Source of the DNA: JALHNI01 sp044226365
GTDB lineage: Bacteria; Acidobacteriota; Terriglobia; Bryobacterales; Bryobacteraceae
Direction of reading: 5' to 3'
Assembly: GCA_044226365.1 (NCBI GenBank)
Contig: JBGAHE010000012.1
Coordinates: 29,082 to 93,081 of the forward strand
Length of the DNA stretch: 64,000 bases
The position numbers and the translations under genes are program-made. This document shows positions 53,600-62,157 of this stretch, piece by piece. Each line of letters starts with the position of its first letter. Position 1 is the first letter of the stretch. Under the pieces are notes generated by a model. It was not told the origin of the DNA and ran no database searches. It worked only from the letters and a program-made list of their open reading frames with translations.

Positions 53600-54799
53600 A
53601 TGGCTTCTGTTCTCGCTCCCATTCCGGACACGTCTGATTTGCGCGAACATCTCGCCGAAATCCTGTCGAGCGCGTCGTTCAGGACGAGTGTGCGCTCGCA
53701 GCAGTTCCTGAAGTATGTGGTGGAAGAGTCCTTAGCAGGGCGGAGCGAGAGCTTGAAGGAACGCGTGGTGGGGGAGCGCGTGTTTGGGCGCGACCCGGCT
53801 TACGACACGGGGCAGGATTCGATTGTCCGGGTGAAGGCCAACGAGGTCCGAAGGCGGTTAGCCCAATATTACGAACAACATCCGCAGTCGCCGTTGCGGA
53901 TTGAGATGGTGAGCGGGTCCTACGGCATTACGATTCGCCGGCCGGAGTCGCCGACGGTGGAGGCGCCGCTGGAGCGTTCGCGGAATTGGCAATGGTGGGC
54001 TTTGGGAGTGGTGGCGGCGCTGGTGGTGCTGAGTGTGGCAGCCGTCCGGACGGCGCAGCCGGCGACGGCATTCGAAGCTTTTTGGAAGCCATTTTTGAAT
54101 GATTCGAAGCCGCTATTGCTTTGTATGCCGGTGCCGGAAGCGTACCTGATTTATGGCAAAGATAAGCCGGGGTTGGTGGAAACTTTTCGCCCGCGGCCGC
54201 CGGGGACGCGGATTCCGACGGTAACGGCGAACTGGCAGGACGTGCGAATCGTGCCGGAGCCGGGGTTACTGGTAGGGTTGGGCGATGCACGGACGATGGC
54301 GTACCTGCAATCATTCGCCGCGACGCATCGCCACGAAATTCATGTGCGACCGAGCGGGGTGACGACATTCGCGGACTTGAGCGGGTCGCCGAGCATTGTG
54401 ATTGGCGGGGAGACGAATCAGTGGAGCACGGATCTGGCGAAGGGGAGCCGGTTCCATATCACCAAGCTAAGCGGCCGAAGCGTGGTGATGGATCAGCAGA
54501 CGGGGCAGCCGGCGTGCCTCAAGGCGCAGACCTGGGAGCCGCCGGCGGCGCAGGATTGCGGAATGGTGACGCGGCTACGGAATCCGAGCACCGGCCATCC
54601 GCTGCTGTTGGTGGCCGGACTCGATCACTACGGCACTTACGCGGTCGGTGAGTTTGTGACGGATCCGCATTTGCTGCTGCCAGCGCTCAACACCGCGCCC
54701 GCGAACTGGGAGCAGCGCAACATCCAGATCCTCTTTCGGGTGGAGCGTCTGCGTGACGGCGTGGGGCCGCCGCAGGTGCTGGCGATCCACACCTGGTAG
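53600..54799 (+). CDS. Acidobacterial regulator-like protein: N-terminal DNA-binding-like domain, membrane helix, extracytoplasmic domain
   Basis: 399 residues from the ATG at 53600. Residues ~14-110 (LREHLAEILSSASFRTSVRSQQFLKYVVEE, then ERVFGRDPAYDTGQDSIVRVKANEVRRRLAQYYE in blocks) match a domain common at the N-terminus of acidobacterial signalling proteins, presumed DNA-binding. One transmembrane helix (WWALGVVAALVVLSVAAV, ~residues 134-151) is followed by a ~240-residue external domain with IVIGGETNQWST and a HYGTYAVGEFV ending. The layout suggests a one-component, ToxR-like membrane regulator, possibly controlling the divergent receptor; this is inference. Its stop directly abuts the convergent cupin gene. 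Confidence 0.7.
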   Translation: MASVLAPIPDTSDLREHLAEILSSASFRTSVRSQQFLKYVVEESLAGRSESLKERVVGERVFGRDPAYDTGQDSIVRVKANEVRRRLAQYYEQHPQSPLRIEMVSGSYGITIRRPESPTVEAPLERSRNWQWWALGVVAALVVLSVAAVRTAQPATAFEAFWKPFLNDSKPLLLCMPVPEAYLIYGKDKPGLVETFRPRPPGTRIPTVTANWQDVRIVPEPGLLVGLGDARTMAYLQSFAATHRHEIHVRPSGVTTFADLSGSPSIVIGGETNQWSTDLAKGSRFHITKLSGRSVVMDQQTGQPACLKAQTWEPPAAQDCGMVTRLRNPSTGHPLLLVAGLDHYGTYAVGEFVTDPHLLLPALNTAPANWEQRNIQILFRVERLRDGVGPPQVLAIHTW

Positions 54800-55138
54800 T
54801 TACTTCAACTCAATCACTAACGTGCGGAAGGGCTTGGCGCCGAGGTTGACTAACTGCGGCGCATCCTCACCTTTGTTGTGCCAGATGACTTCACCCTGCT
54901 TACGCTTGCGGATGGTCTTTTCCTTGGTCTGCGAGTCCGTGCGTTCGTAAGAGCATTCGTCGAGGAAGACGATTAACTGGTCGGTGGGGCGAATGTAGGG
55001 CTCGCGGGGCTTCCCGGGTTCGTAGATGACTTCGCTCGCGGTGACGCGGTGATTTTCAAGCACCACTTTCTTGGCCATGGGGGCGGCCAGGAGCAAGGTG
55101 AAGAAGCTGGCGAGCAGGAGGCCGGCTTTGAGTTTCAT
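54800..55138 (-). CDS. Small exported cupin-like protein
   Basis: 112 residues. A signal peptide (MKLKAGLLLASFFTLLLAAPM) is followed by a single cupin-like beta-sandwich: VVLENHRVTASEVIYEPG, GEVIWHNKGEDAPQLVNLG and FRTLVIELK. The usual metal-binding histidines of enzymatic cupins are not obvious, so it may be a binding protein. It lies two bases after the MEMO-like gene in the same direction, and its stop touches that of the convergent regulator gene. Confidence 0.75.
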   Translation of the reverse strand: MKLKAGLLLASFFTLLLAAPMAKKVVLENHRVTASEVIYEPGKPREPYIRPTDQLIVFLDECSYERTDSQTKEKTIRKRKQGEVIWHNKGEDAPQLVNLGAKPFRTLVIELK

Positions 55139-55140
55139 GG

Positions 55141-56355
55141 TCAGGATCCTTTCGTGAAGCGCAGGCCGGCGAAGGAAACGACGCTTTGTTCATCGATGTT
55201 CCATTGCTGGTAGCGGAGGAGTTCGCCGCGCGCGCGGGGAGCGGTGCGGAGGAAGGTGTAGAAGGGGGAGGAGCCACACCACTTGAGGTCGTCCTGGCGG
55301 TGTCGGACTTGCTCCCAATAGCCGGGGGCATCGAAGGCGTTGAGACTGGCGATGCGGGCGCGATCGCGTTCGGCCACGGCAGCCATCTCGTCGACGTCGG
55401 CGCGGGCGGTGAGCGGGTCGCCGTAGCGGCGGCCCATGTGCGCCATGTCGACGCCTAAGACCCAGATGGCGTCGGGCGGGGCGGCCTCGCGAAGGGCATC
55501 GAAGAAGCGGGCGACGTGGTCGTCGTTTTCAGGTAGACGGTCCTGCCCATAGATGCTGCGGGCGAAGGAGCCGCAGAGAATGGGGGCGACGCGGATGCCG
55601 GGTCCGAAGCAGCGTTGGAGGAAGAGGACCTGAAACTCGATGGAGTGCTCGACGGCGTGGCAGTAATCTTCGTTGGTGATGCTGTCGGGGGCCTGTGCTT
55701 CGAGTTGTTGAAGGAGGTCAAGCATCGGGGTGGTGTCGCCGAGCGGGGTGCGGTAGGGCTTGCGGGTGAGACCGAAGCGTTCGGCCGGGCCGTAGTGGGA
55801 GGTGCCGAGGATGATGAAAGGGCGGGAGCCGAGGTTGGCGGGCAGGGCGGCGTAGGCGTCGCGATAGCTTTCCCAGCCGCCTTCGGGCGAAACGTGCGGG
55901 GCGGCGATGGCGAGGAGGTCGCCGTCGGCGGGGCGGGTGGTGCCGGCGAAGTAGCGGTCGAAGGTGGCTTCAAGCTCGGGCAGTTCGTCGGGATAGGCGC
56001 CGCCGGCGTGGGCAGGTTCGCGGATGGGCTGCGCGGCGAACTCGGCGTGGGCGGCGTGTTTGCGAGCTTCGTAGATGGGCGTCTCGAGGAAGGCCGCCTG
56101 GTCGAGGGCCTGGGTGAGATGGTCGACGAGGTCGCCGACGGAGAGCTCGCCCGTGATTTGGGTGAGGAGTTGGCGGAGGTCGAGGTCGGTGGACTCGCCA
56201 TCGAAGAGCTCGAGCGCGGGAACGAGGGGCGGGGGAATGATCAGCGTGGCGTCGGAGTAGTGAAACGAATCGCGCAGGAGGAGACCGGGACGGTCCTCCA
56301 GCGGAGAGGGCATGAAGTCGAGATCGCGCCGCAGCGCCGGTAACCGGTTGGCCAC
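55141..56355 (-). CDS. MEMO1-family protein (AmmeMemoRadiSam system protein B-like)
   Basis: 404 residues from a GTG. Residues ~1-110 form an extra N-terminal region (LPALRRDLDFMPSPLEDRPGLLLRD) seen in bacterial members. The MEMO domain follows with REPAHAGGAYPDELPELEATFD, APHVSPEGG, LGTSHYG and DYCHAVEHSIEFQVLFLQ. The His, Asp and Cys positions that bind iron or copper in dioxygenase-like MEMO proteins look conserved. The companion AMMECR1 and radical-SAM genes of the named system are not adjacent, so the system is split or reduced. It is co-directional with the cupin gene. Confidence 0.88.
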   Translation of the reverse strand: MANRLPALRRDLDFMPSPLEDRPGLLLRDSFHYSDATLIIPPPLVPALELFDGESTDLDLRQLLTQITGELSVGDLVDHLTQALDQAAFLETPIYEARKHAAHAEFAAQPIREPAHAGGAYPDELPELEATFDRYFAGTTRPADGDLLAIAAPHVSPEGGWESYRDAYAALPANLGSRPFIILGTSHYGPAERFGLTRKPYRTPLGDTTPMLDLLQQLEAQAPDSITNEDYCHAVEHSIEFQVLFLQRCFGPGIRVAPILCGSFARSIYGQDRLPENDDHVARFFDALREAAPPDAIWVLGVDMAHMGRRYGDPLTARADVDEMAAVAERDRARIASLNAFDAPGYWEQVRHRQDDLKWCGSSPFYTFLRTAPRARGELLRYQQWNIDEQSVVSFAGLRFTKGS

Positions 56356-56375
56356 GGACTAGGTTTATCAGATTT

Positions 56376-57314
56376 CTACAGCGAGACTTGCTGGCCGATG
56401 CTATCGAGGATGACGGGGACGCGTTCGCGAGCGGCGGCGTCGGCAAAGCGTTCGATGGGTTCGCGATAGGGTTCACGGCTCAGACGGAAGGTCTGATGAT
56501 GGACGGGCATGAACTGGCGAGCGCCGGCTTCGAGACCAATGCGCAGCGCTTGTTCCGGTGTGCAGTGATGGCGAATCCAGGGATCGTAGGCGCCGACGGG
56601 GACGATGGCGAGGTCGATGCCGCGGGTGTTCTTGAGCTCGCGCAGGAGCTGGGTGTCGGCGGTGTCGCCGGCGAAAAGGACGCGGTGGCGATCGGCAGTG
56701 AGGACGTAGCCGTTGTAGCCGCGGTAAGTGTCGGTGCGCAGGCGAGCGCCCCAGTGGGCGACTTCCTGAGCGCGAATTTCGACTGGCCCGACGCGAGTGG
56801 TTTCGTTCCAGCCGAGCTCGGTGACTTTGCGATAGCGGTTGGCGCGGATCAGGTCCGAGGTGTCACGCGCCATGACGACTTCGGTGCGCGGCGACTCAAG
56901 CGAGCGCAGGGTGCGGGTGTCGAGATGGTCGAAGTGGGCGTGCGAGAGCAGGATGAGGTCGAGCGGAGGCAACTCATCGGCGGTGAGCGCGGGGGCGACG
57001 AGGCGCTTCATGCCGAGTTGGGTGAAGAGCAGGTCGACGCCGACGTAGGGGTTCAAGACGGGATCGGTAATCATGGTGAACCCGTCGATCTTGAGCAGGA
57101 CGGTGCTATGACCGAGCCAGGCGGCGTGAAGGCCGGTATCGGGCCAGAGGCGCGGAGTGGGTTTGTGGGGGGCGGACTTGATGCCGCGCTGCCGGTCCGC
57201 GAGGATCTGGTCGACGAGGTTGGGAGCGAGCCGGTATGCGGCAGCGCCCAGGGCACCGAGGCCGGCGAGCGTCCCGCCGCCGGCGAACATCAGATTGCGT
57301 CGAAGGTTGGTCAC
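56376..57314 (-). CDS. MBL-fold metal-dependent hydrolase (UlaG/NAPE-PLD-like)
   Basis: 312 residues from a GTG. A hydrophobic N-terminal leader (LMFAGGGTLAGLGALGAAAY) precedes the metallo-beta-lactamase domain: WLGHSTVLLKIDG, LLSHAHFDHLD (HxHxDH, ~residue 136), VAHWGAR, FAGDTAD and a C-terminal MPVHHQTFRLS with the last His ligand. The pattern fits the NAPE-phospholipase-D/RomA-like branch. All zinc ligands are present. The start overlaps the stop of the Mo-oxidoreductase gene (GTGA), so the two are coupled. Confidence 0.9.
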   Translation of the reverse strand: MTNLRRNLMFAGGGTLAGLGALGAAAYRLAPNLVDQILADRQRGIKSAPHKPTPRLWPDTGLHAAWLGHSTVLLKIDGFTMITDPVLNPYVGVDLLFTQLGMKRLVAPALTADELPPLDLILLSHAHFDHLDTRTLRSLESPRTEVVMARDTSDLIRANRYRKVTELGWNETTRVGPVEIRAQEVAHWGARLRTDTYRGYNGYVLTADRHRVLFAGDTADTQLLRELKNTRGIDLAIVPVGAYDPWIRHHCTPEQALRIGLEAGARQFMPVHHQTFRLSREPYREPIERFADAAARERVPVILDSIGQQVSL

Positions 57315-57973
57315 CAGCCGAAGCGCTCCTCACGCCAAGGGTCGCCATTCATGTGATAGCCGTTGCGCTCCCAGAAACCGGCGCGGTCGTGCTCGACGAG
57401 TTCGAGGGCGCCCAGCCATTTGGCAGACTTCCAGGCGTAGAGCTTGGGAACGATGAGGCGGGCGGGGGCGCCGTGTTCGAGCGTGAGGTCTTCGCCGTCG
57501 TGCCTGATGGCGACCAAGGCGTCTTCGGCGAGGAACTCGGAGAGCGGGAGGTTGGTGGTCCAGCCATGGTCGTAGCCGTGCGCGACGACATAGCGGGCTT
57601 CGGGCTTGGGTCCGCCGGCGAGTTCGAGAAGCGTGCGCGTGCTGACGCCTTCCCAGATGTTGCCGAGTCGCGACCAGCGGGTGACGCAGTGAAAGTCGGC
57701 GAAGACTTTGACGCGAGGAAGCTGGAGGAAGTCCTGCCAGGTGAGGGCGATTTTCTGGCCGACGAGACCGTCGATTTCGAGCGTCCAGCGGTCGAGGTCG
57801 AGCTTGCCGGGCGGTCCGGAGGCGTCCAGGACCGGCCATTTCTGGGTACGGGACTGGCCGGGGGGAACGCGCTGGTCGCGGTAGGTGTCGCTCGAAACGA
57901 TGACGCCTTCTGGCTGGTCAGCGGGGGTGGGAACTCGATCAGATTGCAGTTTGGGATCCCGCTCAAAAAACAT
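57311..57973 (-). CDS. Sulfite-oxidase-family molybdopterin oxidoreductase (YedY-like, cytoplasmic form)
   Basis: 220 residues from the ATG at 57973; the upstream extension is unlikely. The Mo-cofactor domain shows LEIDGLVGQKIALTWQDFLQLP, the molybdenum-ligand cysteine in DFHCVTRWS (~residue 104), WEGVSTRTLLELAG, and a C-terminal ERNGYHMNGDPW. The length and lack of a dimerisation domain match YedY/MsrP-type subunits, but there is no Tat signal, unlike MsrP. Its usual membrane cytochrome partner is absent. It is coupled with the MBL gene. Confidence 0.88.
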   Translation of the reverse strand: MFFERDPKLQSDRVPTPADQPEGVIVSSDTYRDQRVPPGQSRTQKWPVLDASGPPGKLDLDRWTLEIDGLVGQKIALTWQDFLQLPRVKVFADFHCVTRWSRLGNIWEGVSTRTLLELAGGPKPEARYVVAHGYDHGWTTNLPLSEFLAEDALVAIRHDGEDLTLEHGAPARLIVPKLYAWKSAKWLGALELVEHDRAGFWERNGYHMNGDPWREERFGW

Positions 57974-58113
57974 GGCTGATGGTTGGATGTTTAGACGGGG
58001 AGGGTGGTTGCAATGATCGGCTCTCCCCGCGAATGTTCCGCGGTGCACCCCGCAAAATATCGGAGATTTTTGGCGGCGCCGAAGCACTTATTTCTGAGAG
58101 GCCAGTTTTTTAT

Positions 58114-58572
58114 ATGACGCGAGTGATCTTCTGTTTTTTCCTGGTGGCGTTGACCGCGGCGGGCGCCGAAATCGGCGGGCGTGTGGAATATATCGGCGGT
58201 ACGTTAGCCACTTTGGCCCAAGGCACCGACGGGCGGCTGGTGGCGAGCGATCCGGCACGGATGGTGCTCGATTGTAAACGGCAGAAGCTGGACGTGCCGT
58301 ATCCGAAGATCAATTTACTCGAGTATGGGCAAAAGGCGGACCGGCGTTACATGGCGGCAGTACTGGTGTCGCCGATTTTTCTGTTGAGCAAGAAGCGCGA
58401 CCATTTCCTCACGATCGGATACGCGGATGGGGAGGGTCAGCAGCAGGCGATGGTGCTGAAGGTGGAAAAGAAGGATCTGCGGAGTGTGCTGGCGTCGCTG
58501 GAAGCTCGAACGGGTTTGCGGGTGCAGTACCAGGATAATGAGGCGCGCAAGGCGGCCTGGGGGTCGAAGTGA
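58114..58572 (+). CDS. Small secreted hypothetical protein
   Basis: 152 residues from the ATG that begins a signal peptide (MTRVIFCFFLVALTAAGA). The mature part has GGRVEYIGGTLATLAQGTDG, DPARMVLDC, YPKINLLEYGQKADRRY and MVLKVEKKDLRSVLASLEARTG. I do not recognise a named domain; similar proteins are common in Solibacteres. The stop overlaps the next GTG start (GTGA), so it is co-translated with the next small exported protein. The 140-base gap upstream contains only an AT-rich imperfect palindrome around 58055-58075. Confidence 0.72.
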   Translation: MTRVIFCFFLVALTAAGAEIGGRVEYIGGTLATLAQGTDGRLVASDPARMVLDCKRQKLDVPYPKINLLEYGQKADRRYMAAVLVSPIFLLSKKRDHFLTIGYADGEGQQQAMVLKVEKKDLRSVLASLEARTGLRVQYQDNEARKAAWGSK

Positions 58573-59123
58573 CGTGGCTGATGTGGGTGGCGCTGGCGCA
58601 AGTGACGTCGACGGTGCCAGCGCCGCCGGTGGCGGCCGGGCTGTCCGAGGTGAAGAGAATCTACGTGGATAAGCTGACGGCGGGGGAAGGGTCCGAGCAG
58701 ATTCGCGACTTGCTGATGAGCGCGGTGGCGGGGACGGGGCTGTTTGTGATGACCGAGAATCCGGACCGCGCGGATGCGTATCTGCGCGGCGGGGCGGAGG
58801 ACCGCGTGTTTCAAGAGACGTTCGACTTCAAGGAAGGCGTGGATGGACGGGCGCAGATCGGGACGGGGACAACCTCGCGGACGTCGTCGCGGCGGTCAGC
58901 CGCGCTGAGCGTGGGGGAAGATGAAAGCGCGCGACAGACGGAGCGCAAGCACGAAGCAATGGCGGCAATCCGGCTGGTGAACCGGGACGGGGACGTGATC
59001 TGGTCCACGCTGCAGGAGAGTGCGGGGACGAAGTTCCGTCAGGCGAGCGTGGATCTGGTGCGGAAGATCGTGGACCAACTGAAGCAGGACGTGACGGGGG
59101 CGCGGAAGGCGGGAGCGCGGTAA
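58569..59123 (+). CDS. Exported hypothetical protein (CsgG/LpoB-like fold possible)
   Basis: 184 residues from a GTG overlapping the upstream stop. A short leader (MTWLMWVALAQVTSTVPA) is followed by VKRIYVDKLTAGEGSEQIRDLL, FVMTENPDRADAYLRGGA, a Ser/Arg/Thr-rich stretch and AAIRLVNRDGDVIWSTLQES...FRQASVDLVRKIVDQL. The first and last segments resemble the nucleotide-binding-like fold of CsgG/LpoB and TolB-N proteins, but the match is by pattern only. It is coupled to the gene upstream and probably works with it in the envelope. Confidence 0.7.
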   Translation: MTWLMWVALAQVTSTVPAPPVAAGLSEVKRIYVDKLTAGEGSEQIRDLLMSAVAGTGLFVMTENPDRADAYLRGGAEDRVFQETFDFKEGVDGRAQIGTGTTSRTSSRRSAALSVGEDESARQTERKHEAMAAIRLVNRDGDVIWSTLQESAGTKFRQASVDLVRKIVDQLKQDVTGARKAGAR

Positions 59124-59143
59124 AAGGTTGTTAGCATAGGCTT

Positions 59144-60223
59144 GTGAGTCGGTTCTCTCGTCGAACGCTGCTGACGGCGCCCTTCGCTGTTGGGGCGGGA
59201 TTGGCGCAGCGGTCGCAAAATTCAGGCTCAGAACGACGGCGCTTCGCCGACGGGACGACGGAGAACGAAGTCTTTCGACTGACGGATCCCGCGCACGCCA
59301 ATTGGCTGCCTTCGGTGTCGGGGCGGTGCATCGCCAAAAACAATACCTTGCTTTTCTGTTCTGACCGGTCCGGCCGGGTGCAGGTGCACCGGATGGATCT
59401 GAAGTCGGGCGAGTCGCGGCAGTTGACGGACGGGGCGGCCGTGGTGCCGGAGAGTGCGGTGTGGCTGCCGGACGAGAAGTCGTTTCTGTTTGTCGACGGC
59501 AAGACGTTGAAGCGGTCCGATGGGAGCCGGGACCGGGACTTGTATCAGAGTCCGAACGCGATTGAGCCGGGGATCGCGGTGACCGAAGACGGCTTGTCGG
59601 GCTTTGTGACGGAACGCGTGGGGGACCGTTGGCGGATTGTGCAGGTGCCGCTGCTGGTGAAGGCGGCGACCAGGACGCTGGTGGAAAGCGATCAGCCGTT
59701 GACGAGTCTGCGGCCGCGGCCGAAGCGCGCGTCGTTGCTGTACGTGCGGGGCGGGACGTTGAACCTGGTGACGTTTGACGGGAAAACGTCGACGCTGAAG
59801 TCCGAGGGGCAGGTGCGGCAGGCGGAGTGGATGCCCGATGGGCGCACGGTGACGTATCTGTCGCGTTCGGTGGAGGAGCGTCCGCAGGCGACGTTGCGCG
59901 AGGTAGAGCCGGATGCGAATGCGGATCGGCTGTTCGCGAAGACATCGCAGTTCGGACAGTTTGCGCGGAATGCGGACGGCAGCGTGTTTGTGGGGCTGAG
60001 TGCGAGTGTCGCTTCGCCGCTGGTGTTGTTGCTGCTGCGCGTGACCAAGCGTGAGTTTCCGCTGTGCGAGCATCGGGGCAAGAATGGACCGGCGGCGCCG
60101 CCGGTGTTTACGCCGAACAGTCAGCGGATTGTCTTCTCGGGCGATCGCGACGGGAAGCCGGCGCTGTATCTGCTGGCGCTCGAAAAGCTGGTGGAAAAGA
60201 CGGAAGAGACCGAGAATCGCTAA
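59144..60223 (+). CDS. TolB/WD40-like beta-propeller protein (oligogalacturonate-lyase-like)
   Basis: 359 residues from a GTG 20 bases after the previous gene. A Tat-like leader (MSRFSRRTLLTAPFAVGAG) precedes a propeller with TolB-type blades: LLFCSDRSGRVQVHRMDLKSG, VWLPDEKSFLFVDG, AEWMPDGRTVTYLSR and FTPNSQRIVFSGDRDGKPALYLL. It resembles acidobacterial oligogalacturonate-lyase-like proteins, but catalytic residues are not evident, so a periplasmic binding or sensor role is equally possible. It overlaps the end of the convergent DUF362 gene by four bases. Confidence 0.82.
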   Translation: MSRFSRRTLLTAPFAVGAGLAQRSQNSGSERRRFADGTTENEVFRLTDPAHANWLPSVSGRCIAKNNTLLFCSDRSGRVQVHRMDLKSGESRQLTDGAAVVPESAVWLPDEKSFLFVDGKTLKRSDGSRDRDLYQSPNAIEPGIAVTEDGLSGFVTERVGDRWRIVQVPLLVKAATRTLVESDQPLTSLRPRPKRASLLYVRGGTLNLVTFDGKTSTLKSEGQVRQAEWMPDGRTVTYLSRSVEERPQATLREVEPDANADRLFAKTSQFGQFARNADGSVFVGLSASVASPLVLLLLRVTKREFPLCEHRGKNGPAAPPVFTPNSQRIVFSGDRDGKPALYLLALEKLVEKTEETENR

Positions 60224-61185
60224 GCGTTCAGACGCAGGTGCGCGAAGTCCTTCATCAGGGCGAACTGCTTGGCGAAAGGTTCGAGGCGCTCGCCGCGCTG
60301 TTCGATGTGCGTGGCGGCGGAGTAGCCCAGGTGTTGCGCGCCCTGGATGTGGCCGATCTTGGCCGGATCGATCTTCATGAGGCGGCAACAGGTGGCATCG
60401 GCGGCGACGAGGTCGTTGCCCATGACGACGACGCCGGCGTGAATGCCGGTGCCCTGGATGGGGCCGTTGCCTTCCATGCCCATGATGCCGTCAATCATCG
60501 CGAAGGTGTTGCGGAAGACGCGGTTCAACTCGACGATGGACGAATCGATGCCCTTGTAATGCAGGAAGTTCTTGGGCCAGCCGTAAATGGAGCCGGGGAC
60601 CAGGCCGAAGAAGTTCTTCATCGAGAGCGTGACACCGGCCCAGTGGTGCGTTTTCATCTTGGCGAGCGAGACGATGAGATCGGCCTGCAGCAGGGTCTTC
60701 GAGAAGAAGAATTCGGGCTCTTCGAAAGCTTTGACGGCGGCGACGTCGTCGCGATTGAGGTCGACGAAGATTTTGTCGAAGTCCGGAATGAGTTCGCGGT
60801 AGCCTGCTTCTTCGGCGACGCCCCAGCTGTCGCGGCGGTGGCCGGGTCCTTCGCCGATTTTGACTTCGGCGGCGCCGAGCTTCCGGAAGGTTTCGACGGC
60901 GGCGGCGACAAAGCGCGGGTCCGTGTTGATGGGCGTGTGGGGGTCGTACTCGACGAGGTTCGGCTTAAGGAGGACGCGCTTGCCGCGAACGTTCAGGCCG
61001 CAGGTCATCACGCCGCGGTACATGACGTCGAGCAGGTCGACGGAGTAGTCTTTGGCGCCCATCACGGCCACCGGGGACAGGATGGTGGGGATAGGGTCCG
61101 GCTTCATGTTGTAACCGACGACGCCGGACATGACGCCCAAGCCGATCAAGGGGATGGCGGAACGGCGGTCGAGAGGCACACTCAT
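60220..61185 (-). CDS. DUF362 protein with Tat-like or anchor N-terminus
   Basis: 321 residues. After an N-terminal hydrophobic stretch (IPLIGLGVMSGVVGYNM) the DUF362 domain shows VLLKPNLVEYD, KIGEGPGHRRDSWG, SLAKMKTHHWAGVTLSMKNFFG and MGNDLVAADATCCRLMKID. DUF362 proteins often accompany iron-sulfur and redox operons, but the activity is unknown. It lacks the ferredoxin Cys clusters seen in some relatives. The start overlaps the end of the cyclase-fold gene upstream (ATGA), so it is co-translated with it. Confidence 0.88.
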   Translation of the reverse strand: MSVPLDRRSAIPLIGLGVMSGVVGYNMKPDPIPTILSPVAVMGAKDYSVDLLDVMYRGVMTCGLNVRGKRVLLKPNLVEYDPHTPINTDPRFVAAAVETFRKLGAAEVKIGEGPGHRRDSWGVAEEAGYRELIPDFDKIFVDLNRDDVAAVKAFEEPEFFFSKTLLQADLIVSLAKMKTHHWAGVTLSMKNFFGLVPGSIYGWPKNFLHYKGIDSSIVELNRVFRNTFAMIDGIMGMEGNGPIQGTGIHAGVVVMGNDLVAADATCCRLMKIDPAKIGHIQGAQHLGYSAATHIEQRGERLEPFAKQFALMKDFAHLRLNA

Positions 61186-62090
61186 GAGGGTTTTTTCTCC
61201 ACTTGAAATACGCTGCCGACTTCGGGGTCGAAACCAAGGGTTTCGAGAGCCGTGATGCCGATGTCACGTCCGGGGACGAGGTCAGCGGGGAGGGGGAATT
61301 CGACGGGGGCTCCGTGGACCCGGAGGGCGAGGGCGAGCCAGGCCCGGGCGAGGCCGCTCTTCTTCACCTGCACTTGCCGGCCATGGGCGAGGGCACGGTC
61401 GAGGGAGGGTTTGAGGTCGGCGGCGCTGCGACCTTGCAGACCGATCAGGGCCAGGCCGGTGGTCTCCGGGAAGGACAGCATGTCGGTGTAGTAGACGCGC
61501 TTGTTGCCGTAGTTCCAGCCGCCATCGGGGGAACGGCGATCGAAGAGGTAGCTTTCGCCTTCGTGGATGCGGGCGGCGAACTGGGCGGACCTGGGACTTT
61601 GCTTTAAGGCGAGCAGGGCATGGGCGGTCGGCTCGACCCAGGAAGAGTTGCCCGGACGCCAGGGCCAGCCGTGGACGGACTCATCCTGATCGACCACGCG
61701 GGCCTGAAAGCGCTGAACGATGCGGACGGGGAGACTGCCTTCGGCGCCGGCCATTTTCGAGAGCCACTCCAGCGCGCGGGTGTAGGAGGCGTCCTGCCGT
61801 CCGAGCGACCGGTAAAGGGTCAGCATGATGGCCGTGCCCCAGTGCGGGTTCTTGACCTGCGCGTTCGGGTGCCAGGCGCCTTCGGGCAACTGCCACTTAG
61901 CGAGGAGGTTCAGGGCACGGTCCGCTTCCGGGCCGCGGAGGGCCATCGCGGCATAGACCGTCGGTTCCAGCCACGACTGTTTGCCGGGGAAGTACCCCCA
62001 GCCGCCGTCCGCGTTCTGGTGCCGCTTCAGGTGTTCGCGACGAACCTGAAGGGCGGCGGCGAGGTCGGGCTGCGGAAAGTCCGTAGGCAT
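61182..62090 (-). CDS. Squalene-cyclase/prenyltransferase-fold (alpha/alpha-toroid) protein
   Basis: 302 residues from the ATG at 62090; a longer frame is shadow. The sequence is repeated QW-type helix pairs: NADGGWGYFPGKQSWLEPTVYAAMAL, HGWPWRPGNSSWVEPTAHALLAL and SPDGGWNYGNKRVY, in blocks of about 50 residues, as in squalene cyclases and prenyltransferase beta subunits. It is shorter than true squalene-hopene cyclases (~650 residues) and lacks the DxDD catalytic motif, so hopanoid synthesis should not be assumed; a scaffold or unknown role is likely. It is coupled to DUF362. Confidence 0.82.
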   Translation of the reverse strand: MPTDFPQPDLAAALQVRREHLKRHQNADGGWGYFPGKQSWLEPTVYAAMALRGPEADRALNLLAKWQLPEGAWHPNAQVKNPHWGTAIMLTLYRSLGRQDASYTRALEWLSKMAGAEGSLPVRIVQRFQARVVDQDESVHGWPWRPGNSSWVEPTAHALLALKQSPRSAQFAARIHEGESYLFDRRSPDGGWNYGNKRVYYTDMLSFPETTGLALIGLQGRSAADLKPSLDRALAHGRQVQVKKSGLARAWLALALRVHGAPVEFPLPADLVPGRDIGITALETLGFDPEVGSVFQVEKKPS

Positions 62091-62157
62091 GGGGCGATAG
62101 TAGTCCCATCGGCCCAAACCTCCCCGTTCTATAGAGATTCCCGGTCGGGTTTTCGCC

